Origin: Melampsora larici-populina 98AG31
Taxonomy: Eukaryota; Basidiomycota; Pucciniomycetes; Pucciniales; Melampsoraceae
Reading direction: 5' to 3'
DNA length: 64,000 nt
NCBI RefSeq assembly: GCF_000204055.1
Contig: NW_006768842.1
Span: 148,397-212,396 of the forward strand
Under the pieces are notes generated by a model. It saw only the letters and a list, made by a program, of their open reading frames with translations. It was not told the origin of the DNA and searched no databases. Numbering within the stretch: the stretch's first letter is position 1; every line of letters begins with the position of its first letter. Position numbers and translations under genes: made by a program. Of the stretch, positions 55,575 through 64,000 are shown piece by piece.

Positions 55575-58500
55575 ATGTCTACCGCAACTCCAGATTTCAA
55601 CCTTGACATACATCCGGCTCCCACTCCTTCCCAACGAGATTCTAACATTACGCGTACTGGTTCTCGTCTTTCTCTCGAAATAAATGACCTCAAAGCTGTT
55701 GAGAAAGATAACCGAGGAAGAGAGGAAATGACCGAAGAGGGCGTGGTGGACGTCGCTCGAGCAGAGGCTGAATTTGCCGAGCTTAGGCGTCAATTAACCC
55801 ATGCGTACGCTTGCTTTAGTTTTTTGACCCCTGAAAGTAAACCAATCCCAACCCTCATTGTCCTCCAATGCGCATTTGTTTAGCTCCGCTTCCATCAACC
55901 GCAGTCGTCATTCTCTACCACTTGATCAGGAGAAGGACGAAGATAGCGATGAGTTCGACCTGCTTGGCTATTTGGTAAGTCTTGTTCTCACATTCGCCCT
56001 ATAAATTGTGTGTGAACTGACATTTTCTTTGTTACGCCATGACAGCGGGGACGGTCACAAGAAGAAGACGCACATGGCTTTCACCACAAGCGGCTCGGTG
56101 TCGTATTCTCTGACCTTACTGTTGTTGGCATGGGTGGTATACGGCTTGCAATCCGTACTTTCCCCGATGCCATCAAGGAGTTTTTCCTTTTCCCGGTCAT
56201 CGCCGTTATGAAACGGGTCATGAAGCGAACGCCCAAGTCGATCTTATCGGGCTTTAATGGATTTGTTCGTCCTGGGGAGATGTGCTTTGTGTTGGGTCGA
56301 CCAAACTCGGGTTGCTCCACATTCCTCAAAGTCATTGCGAACCAACGGATCGGATTCATGGATATCACCGGCGTAGTTGAATACGGGGGCATCGATGCAG
56401 CAATTATGGCTAAGGAGTTTAAGGGAGAGTGCGTGTTTACATTGTTCGGTTGATTTTCGTTCTTAAAAATACTGATCACATGAATGTATGAACTCTTCTT
56501 ATAGGGTCGTCTACAATCCCGAGGTAATGCTTTTCTCAGCTTCTTCACAAATTGATTTCTATTGCTGCCTGCATTCGATGCTGACTTTTGCTTGTTACGT
56601 AGGACGATGTACATCATGCGACCCTGACCGTTGGACAAACTCTCGACTTTGCTCTTTCCACCAAGACGCCTGCCAAGCGGCTTCCCAACCAGACCAAGAA
56701 TGTCTTCAAGACGCAAGTACTCGATCTCCTCTTGCAAATGCTGGGAATCTCACACACGAAAGACACTTGTACGTATCGCCACTCTTTCAGTGTGATGATC
56801 GTGCTGCAGAATCTGACATTAGAATCTTGCGCAGATGTTGGAAGTGCCGATGTTCGCGGAGTCTCCGGAGGTGAACGAAAGCGTGTGTCAATAGCAGAAA
56901 TGTTTACAACCCGAGCTTGCGTACTTTCGTGGGACAACTCCACTCGAGGTCTTGATGCTTCTACCGCTCTCTCGTATGCCAAGTCTCTCCGGATCTTGAC
57001 TAACATCTTCAAGACAACGATGTTTGTGACCCTCTATCAAGCCGGAGAAGGTATCTATGACCAGTTCGATAAGGTTTGCCTTATAAATGAAGGTAGGCAA
57101 GCCTATTTTGGTCCTGCCTCCGAGGCGCGAGCATACATGATCGGATTAGGGTACAAGAACTTGCCACGTCAAACCACAGCCGACTACCTCACTGGTTGTA
57201 CTGATCCGAACGAACGTCAATTCGCCGACGGAGTCGACCCTGCTACTGTTCCCAAGACGGCTGAAGAGATGGAACAAGCTTATCTTGCCAGCGACGTCTA
57301 CCAACGAATGCAGGCTGAGATGAAGGTTTATCGGGCTCATCTCGAGTCAGAGAAACGCGAGCGTGAAGAGTTCTTTAATGCCGTACGCGAGAACCGTCAC
57401 CGTGGAGCACCCAAACGAGTCTGTCCTTGTTCTGCTTGAATTGAAGACTACATGAAGCTTATTTTCTCTTATTTTTTAGTCCCCTCAAACGGTTTCGCTT
57501 TTCACACAAATTCGAGCGCTCATTGTTCGAGAGATTCAACTTAAACTACAAGATAGACTGGGCTTGATGTTCACGTGGGGAACAACGGTAGTCCTCTCAA
57601 TCGTCATCGGTAGTATTTTTATTAACTTGCCTGAGACCTCGGCTGGTGCCTTTACGAGGTAAAATGACACTTGTATCATGTTGAAAGTAGCAGCGCTGAT
57701 CTGCCCTCCTTCTGTAGGGGAGGAGTCATATTCCTTGGCCTTTTGTTCAACGTCTTTATCTGTGAGTGGTCTCATCGGTCTTGACAAGATTTGATCCGAG
57801 TGTTTCGCTAACGCCTTTGTCTAGCGTTCACCCAATTACCGGCTCAGATGGTCGGCCGCCCGATCATGTGGCGACAAACTTCATTCTGCTTCTATCGCCC
57901 CGGTGCAGCAGCTTTGGGAAGCACACTTGCCGATATCCCTTTCTCTGCCCCGAAAATTTTCGTCTTTTGTATAATTGTGAGACTTTTCCCTATCATTATA
58001 TGCTTTGTGAAATGACCACTCATGCTGATGACGTCGTACGCAGGTGTATTTCATGGCTGGGCTCGTCAGCAACGCTGGTGCATTCTTCACCTTCTACCTG
58101 CTAGTATTCACCACCTTCACCTCTCTTAGTTCATTCTTCAGATTCCTGGGCGCCATATCTTTCAACTTCGACACGGCATCACGTTTGGCCAGTATTCTCG
58201 TTATGTCAATGGTCATTTACAGTGGCTACATGATACCTGAACCTGCGATGCGACGATGGCTCGTTTGGGTCAGTCTGTTTGATTGCGAGTCTTTTTACCT
58301 CGAGCTTGTTGCTAACATTCCTTTATGAAATGATAGCTTTACTACATTAATCCTGTTAACTATGCATTCTGTAAGCATTCATCTATCCTTTAGATGTGGA
58401 TTGGTTTTGACATAGTAATTGTTATACTAGCGGCACTTATGGGCAATGAATTCGGTCGGCTCAGTTTGTGAGTTTAAATGTTGATTCAAATTCAGAATTT

Positions 58501-61500
58501 CAGCACACTAAATTGGCCTCTCGCGTTTCCTTCAGGACTTGCGCTGGATCGTCCATTGTCCCGAATGGCCCATCTTATCCTTCCGGCCTCGGACCAAATC
58601 AAATCTGTACTCTCCGAGGCTCTCGCCCTGGAAACCCAATTATCATTGGAGAAGATTATATTTCAGCTTCGTATACCTACTCGAAGGATAACGTATGGCG
58701 GAATTTCGGAATCGAAGTCTGTCATTGACCATGTTTACTCGCTCTTCATTTCACCCTACGTCTATTATCGATTGACTTTCTTTTTTTTCGATCTCAATAG
58801 GTTGCCTTCTTTGTATTATTCACGATTTGCCTTTTTATAGCCGTAGAAACCTTGTCACTCGGCGCTGGCATGCCAGCCATCAATGTGGTAAGTCCCGGCT
58901 CTGGGCAAAAGCGCTCATTGCGTCTCACGGCTAACAGATGAGCAAACTTGTCGTTTATTTTAGTTTGCTAAAGAAAATGCAGAGAGGAAGCGTCTCAATG
59001 AAGGTTTGCAAAGCAGAAAACAAGATTTCCGTACCGGGAAAGCACAGCAAGATCTTAGTGGATTGATCCAGACACGCAAGCCGTTGACTTGGGAAGCTCT
59101 TACCTACGACGTTCAAGTGCCAGGTGGCCAGAAGCGCCTTTTGAATGAAATTTATGGCTACGTGAAACCGGGGACGCTCACGGCATTGATGGGATCTTCA
59201 GGTACGTGTTTTCATCTGCATTGTTTTCACCACTACCCGCTGATGGCAACGCTTTGTGTTGTACAGGTGCCGGAAAAACCACGCTCCTTGACGTGTTAGC
59301 TAACCGAAAAACCACTGTAAGTCCCACATCTTCTGGATCTTTTGTCATGATTGTATTAAGCCTCATGTCTTCAACAGGGTGTGATTGGAGGCGAGGTGTG
59401 CATCGCTGGGCGCGCTCCAGGAGCCGACTTCCAAAGAGGCACAGCTTATTGCGAGCAACAGGACGTTCATGAATGGACCGCCACCGTTCGCGAAGCCTTC
59501 CGATTCTCAGCTTATCTCCGACAGCCTTCTCACGTCTCGGTGGCCGACAAAGACGCTTACGTTGAAGAGGTCATTCAATTGTTAGAATTGGAGGATCTCG
59601 CTGATGGTGTGTTTCGTTACTGATTAACACCGTGAGACGTTTACTCACGCACCGTTCTTTTCCCGGCAGCCATGATTGGTTTCCCTGGTTTTGGTCTCGG
59701 GGTCGAAGCAAGGAAACGGGTAACTATTGGTGTCGAGCTAGCTGCCAAACCGCAGCTCCTGCTCTTTTTGGATGGTGAGCTTCCATGTTTATCTATACCA
59801 CGGTTATGTCCTTCTCACACGTGACTGCTACTAGAACCTACATCTGGGCTGGACGGTCAAAGTGCATACAATATCGTGCGCTTCTTGAAAAAACTAGCAG
59901 CCGCCGGTCAAGCAATCCTGTACGTGCTTTCAGTCCTTCTTCACCTCACCGCTATTGAGACTCTTCTTCCCCTGTAGGTGTACTATCCATCAACCGAACG
60001 CTTTACTCTTCGAAAATTTTGATCGACTTTTATTATTGAAGGGCGGGGGAAGATGTGTGTACTTTGGCGGCATTGGCAAGGACTCGCACATTCTGCGCTC
60101 CTATTTCGGAAAGAATGGCGCTGAATGTCCCGACTCGGCCAATCCTGCTGAATTCATGCTCGAGGCCATTGGTGCAGGAAATTCTCGCCAGATGGGAGGC
60201 AAGAAGGACTGGGCAGACCGCTGGCTGGATAGTGAAGAACACGCTGAAAATAAGCGCGAGATAGAACGTCTCAAACAGGAATTTCTTTCGCAATCTGATG
60301 AAGGCCCCGTTGAAATCGCCACATCTTGTACGTTTAGCTTCACTTGTCTCTCTCCAATAGTATCCTGCTTTAGGTCACTGAACTAATCCAACTTCGTCAC
60401 AGACGCTCAGCCCTTCGGTTTCCAGCTCAAGGTTGTTCTCCAGCGGGCCAATCTTGCCTTCTATCGCAATGCGGACTACCAGTGGACCAGATTGTTCAAT
60501 CACATTTCGATTGGACTTATTGCTGGATTGACGTTCTTGACCTTGGGTGATAACGTATCTGAATTACAATACAGGGTTTTTTCAATATTCGTGGCTGGGG
60601 TTTTACCGGTCTTGGTAAGCCCATTCAGTTGATGTCCGTCGCTATCACTGGAATTAACCTCTATACCTAATCTGAATGAACAGATCATATCTCAAGTCGA
60701 ACCGGCTTTCATAATGGCTCGTATGATCTTTCTGCGGGAATCATCGTCGAGGACTTACATGCACGAAGTATTTGCAGTCAGCCAGTTCTTGGCGGAAATG
60801 CCGTATTCGATACTCTGTGCCGTAGCCTACTATCTTTTATGGTATTTCCTGACCGGTTTCAACACGAACAGTAACAGAGCAGGCTATGCTTTTCTGAGTT
60901 GAGTCTTGGTTTCAGTTCCATCAATGTCGTCTGAGCTGTTTCTCTCGTTACTGACTTTATATCCTCCTGGTACCAATAGTGATTATATTCTTGGAAATCT
61001 TCGCTGTGACTCTCGGTCAAGCAATCGCGGCGCTGTCTCCGAGCATCTTCATCGCATCTCAAATGAACCCTCTCATTACGTAAGTCAAGATTTCTTGTCG
61101 CAAGTCTGAATGATTGACCGCAATATTAACTTGTCACCTCTCCTTCGCTGTCCGACATCCAGTGTTTTCCTTAATCTGTTTTGCGGAGTTACTGGTAAGT
61201 TTGACACTTCTCCATATGTCATTTAGCCGCGTCTTAATACAACCATGTTTTCTGTAGTCCCACAGCCCGTCATGCCGAAATTCTGGAGACAATGTCAGTC
61301 ATCGTGCCAGTTTCTCGATACAACGTCTGTTCCCTAATCCTGATATTGTTGCTTTCACAGGGATGCACAATTTGGATCCTTATACAAGGGTGATTGCCGG
61401 ATTGGTGGTGAATGCACTACATGATTTAGATATCAACTGTGCCCCGGACGAATTGTGAGTAGTTTGCTCTTCAGTGCTATGCTCGGTGTGTTGACTTTCG

Positions 61501-61862
61501 AGGTGAACCAATCCAGCTCGCGAATCCAACCTCCTAGTGGACAAACTTGTGACCAATGGCTATCTCCGTTTGTCGCTTCATCGGGAGGTTACGTGCGAAA
61601 CCCAAATGCTACGTCAGATTGTGATTATTGTCAATACAGGGTTGGAGACGAATGTAAGCGTTTATAGCAGACTGTCATGCTGCCGTGAAATTGAAACTGA
61701 CTCTTCCGGCTATGAATTTATCATGCAGACTTCGCTACCTTAAATTTCTCTTTCTCCCATCGATGGAGAGATTTAGGGATCCTAGTTTGCTACTGCGCAT
61801 TCAACTTTTTTGTCACTTTGGTCGCAGCCAAATTCTTGACGTCGAGATACGCCAAGAGATAA
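55575..61862 (+). CDS. PDR-type (ABCG) multidrug ABC transporter, copy 2, 1475 aa
   Basis: The same 28-exon plan as copy 1. The first exons are 55575-55804, 55884-55974, 56046-56428 and the 19-bp exon 56505-56523; the last ends at TAA 61860-61862. Every exon compared has the same length as in copy 1, and all junctions keep frame. Both nucleotide-binding domains are complete: [32 protein letters not shown], then [28 protein letters not shown]. The transmembrane halves and extracellular Cys loops ([21 protein letters not shown]) are present. Protein differences from copy 1 are scattered, for example TSRYAKR against TLKYAKR at the C-terminus and [10 protein letters not shown] against [10 protein letters not shown] in the linker after NBD2. 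The MITE about 550 bp upstream and a different proximal promoter suggest regulation apart from copy 1. Role: ATP-driven export of small molecules at the plasma membrane; substrates unknown. Confidence 0.92.
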
Positions 61863-62757
61863 CCTATAGTCTTGCTTTAGTCTCCATCTATTATTATCAC
61901 CTTTGTCTCGCTTCAACAAGTCAACCATATATTTCTCTTTTATGATCCTTTTTTTTCGTAGTTTGCGTCAAATTGCCTATAGCAAATTTGTATGACATTG
62001 AAGTGGCCTTTTTCAAACTGACATTTTCTCTTTTTATTAACATTGATGCCGCTCTCACGAGTCATTTATTTATTTCTCCTTCATGATCATTTTTTGTCCT
62101 TTACTTTCGGCAACGTTATCGAACTGACATTTTTCTCCTTCTATCAACATGATCTTTTTGTCGTTTTAACATATTGTATATATATTTCTTTCTCATATTT
62201 ATTTCAAGTATCTCTTGGTTTGTGTTGCTGGGTATTATTTTTAGTCAATCATGGTTGACGAACGTTGATGAAATTACGACTCTAATGTTATGATGCAATA
62301 CTTACTGTCTGAAGTCCTTTGATTGATCGTTTGAGATGAGGCGACTGTTTTATCTTGAATTTGTGCCGGTAAACAGAAGCCAACTAACGTATAAATAGCC
62401 AATCACATACCTTTTCTGTTGTTCTTTCGAGAATGTGAACAGCACCTCACATCTCAAAGACCCCATAGTTTTTTTGCTTCATTGACTTTTCAAATCTTTC
62501 TTGCTGGCGATGGCTCATGGCTACATAAGACATCAGGAGGCCATTGCTATGCCTGAGGAGGAGGAAGAATGAAACACAAAGCCCGTTCCTTGGTCAAGAT
62601 GTGAGACTTTGAGCGGTGACCAAGTCTCTGTGACGAGCTCGGGCCAGATCTCGTGTTTACCGGATAGATCGGAGCTTGAAATAGAAACCTCTCACTTCAT
62701 CACTCAACTCAATTGCTGCTGCCGACATCTCCTTCTCCTTCAGTCAAACTAATCAAT
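61863..62757. other. 3' flank of PDR copy 2 and promoter of the zinc-binding protein gene
   Basis: Similar to the copy 1 flank up to about 62640, then unique sequence that should hold the promoter of the next gene. No other gene recognised; no clear TATA box. Confidence 0.5.
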
Positions 62758-63879
62758 ATGGTAGTAAGCTAAATCAATCATATTCATCTTCGAAACACAA
62801 AAACTCATTCATATATAATTCTAGAAACTCAAGCTTTGCTTTTCAGCCGAATTAGATAATCTCACTAATCTCACCCCATCAAATCCAGATTCATATGTTT
62901 ACTTTTTCAAGGTGACTTCGATTTTATACTCTTCAAAAACATCAATACCCAAAGATAAAACTGAATCCTGATGAAAAAAAACTTCGATCCCAGGTTCAAT
63001 GTTCAGGATGTCGAGAAATTCATGATAATTGGGTCAGCTTCACCTTGGATAAAATCCGTGAATCGAAAAAAAACGAATATGGAACTGATCTTCTTCATTT
63101 CCTTAGGTCGGGGTCTCTAGAACGGTCAGTTTCTCTTAGAAACTCTTTCTTGAAGATTACTCATCAATTTCGTCTTTTTCTTACTTCTTGTATCAAGGAC
63201 GAGCGTCCGATGTCTGGATCTCGTGGGGTAGCAAACTTCGTATACAAATGTCAACTTTGTGCTGTAAGACCCCTTAACTGTTTTGTGTGAAATAGGATCA
63301 TCAAAATATGCTAATTTTTTTGGTATTGACAGAAAGAAGCTTCTGCCAGTTTAGTCGTTTACCAATTGAGATCATATTCCACATTTGTTTGACAGATTTT
63401 GTCATTCCTCGTCTAGCTTTTTTGGCTCCTGATGCCAAAGCACCAACGGCTTATTGTCCAGACTCGGACCCAGTGACACTTTGTGTTCTAGATTGCCGTG
63501 GCTGTGAATTTACAGAATTTGATCCTAGGGTATGTCTGGATTTCTGTTCCACATTCAACTTTGTCGCTTGCCTCTCACACAGAATGCTTTCTTCTGCAGG
63601 GTCAGTGGTCGTGCAAAGGTGCAGAGACGAAGAGCGTCTTTACAGATATTGAGTTTGAAGAAGGAGAATGGCAGTAAGTTTTGAAATTCTCTACAATACT
63701 TACCAAATCATCCACATTGACCATTTGCGTTGCTCTATAGTGATTACGATGAAGCAGCTGGCGCCGCCGTAAGCATTACAGATATCAAGGTACATGTGAT
63801 CTCTGACTATAACTCTCAGATGTCGAAAATATCAACCTGACTGTTGATTACTATACAGACAACCATTCAGCGTGCTTGA
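62758..63879 (+). CDS. CXXC motif zinc-binding protein (DUF866/UPF0587, CZIB family)
   Basis: A small multi-exon gene of a family conserved in eukaryotes. Exons: 62758-62763 (ATG GTA), 62825-62911 (KLKLCFSAELDNLTNLTP), 62994 onward (VQCSGCREIHDNWVSF, first CXXC), a part ending at about 63263 (MSGSRGVANFVYKCQLC, second CXXC), 63333 onward (KEASASLVVYQLRSYS), a part ending at 63529 (VLDCRGCEFTEFDPR), 63600-63673 (GQWSCKGAETKSVFTD), 63741-63789 (DYDEAAGAAVSITDIK) and 63859-63879 (TGA). The two CXXC pairs bind one zinc in this family. Two junctions could not be fixed by eye: between about 63060 and 63200, and between about 63386 and 63415. The cellular role of the family is poorly defined. This is the clearest housekeeping gene of the window. 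Confidence 0.85.
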
Positions 63880-64000
63880 AAATGAGATAAGATAAGATAA
63901 AATGACAAAGAAAAATCAAGAAAATGCTTCTGATATGCCTCCTAATGAGGCTCTCGTTTGTATCATGAATACAACAAAACAAAACAGACTTCAAGACAGG
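63880..64000. other. 3' flank of the zinc-binding protein gene
   Basis: AT-rich sequence to the end of the window; GATAAGATAAGATAAAA just after the stop is a short tandem of GATAA words. No gene seen. Confidence 0.4.

Larger units (their letters stand above)
54525..62640 (+). repeat. Segmental duplication, copy 2 (PDR locus)
   Basis: Matches 13030-20605 in the same orientation, with the MITE at 54579-55024, a longer upstream region and a shorter intron 2. Confidence 0.85.

Noticed and set aside
56081..56737. 218-codon minus-strand ORF over PDR copy 2 (and a shorter one over copy 1)
   Set aside because: It spans exons and introns of the transporter on the opposite strand; its length follows from the conserved coding frame.

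Overview
The window looks like nuclear DNA of a basidiomycete fungus, most likely a rust (Pucciniales). The reasons are genes split by many 50-90 bp GT-AG introns, PDR-type ABC transporters with the fungal Cys-type Walker A, a Tnp2-type CACTA transposase, a chromodomain Ty3/gypsy element, and hAT, mariner and MITE-type repeats filling most of the space between genes. No rRNA or intact tRNA gene, CRISPR array or prokaryotic feature was seen. One run of exactly 100 N (46605-46704) marks an assembly gap.

Layout. 1-3.8 kb: the 3' end of a frameshifted lysine-rich ORF, then an intact nine-exon gene of unknown function (1538-3782). 5205-11460: a complete CACTA DNA transposon with about 210-bp terminal inverted repeats and a 3-bp target duplication. 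It carries an accessory gene (+) and a Tnp2 transposase (-) that has one in-frame TGA. 13.0-20.6 kb: copy 1 of a PDR (ABCG) transporter locus, 28 exons, 1475 aa. 20.7-36.4 kb: a transposon graveyard with a dead mariner transposase, two long-arm foldback CACTA MITEs with perfect 3-bp target duplications, an unassigned 338-aa ORF, telomere-like and tandem repeats, a hAT-like unit carrying an F-box/LRR-like gene fragment, and two opposed hAT transposase remnants. 36435-45939: a young chromodomain gypsy element (LTRs differ at about 3 of 1034 positions) with a 2153-aa open Gag-Pol that has two retropepsin domains in tandem. It has no target duplication and truncates different genes on its two sides. 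45.9-54.5 kb: a Ulp1-like protease gene cut by the LTR and the gap, a Mutator-type MITE, a diverged LTR, a TGA-interrupted lysine-rich gene and further MITEs. 54.5-62.6 kb: copy 2 of the PDR locus, also intact. 62758-63879: a conserved housekeeping gene of the CXXC zinc-binding family (DUF866/CZIB).

How it fits together. The two direct PDR copies are separated by about 35 kb of transposons. Their coding sequence and most introns are very alike, but their upstream regions differ, and copy 2 carries a 446-bp hAT-like MITE whose empty site survives in copy 1. Four transposon or repeat-borne ORFs are each broken by a TGA where CGA is the likely ancestral codon; in one case a second copy in this window still has CGA. 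That suggests C-to-T decay at CpG in repeats. Exon boundaries were placed by eye from GT/AG sites and reading-frame continuity, and family names rest on recognised motifs, not searches.
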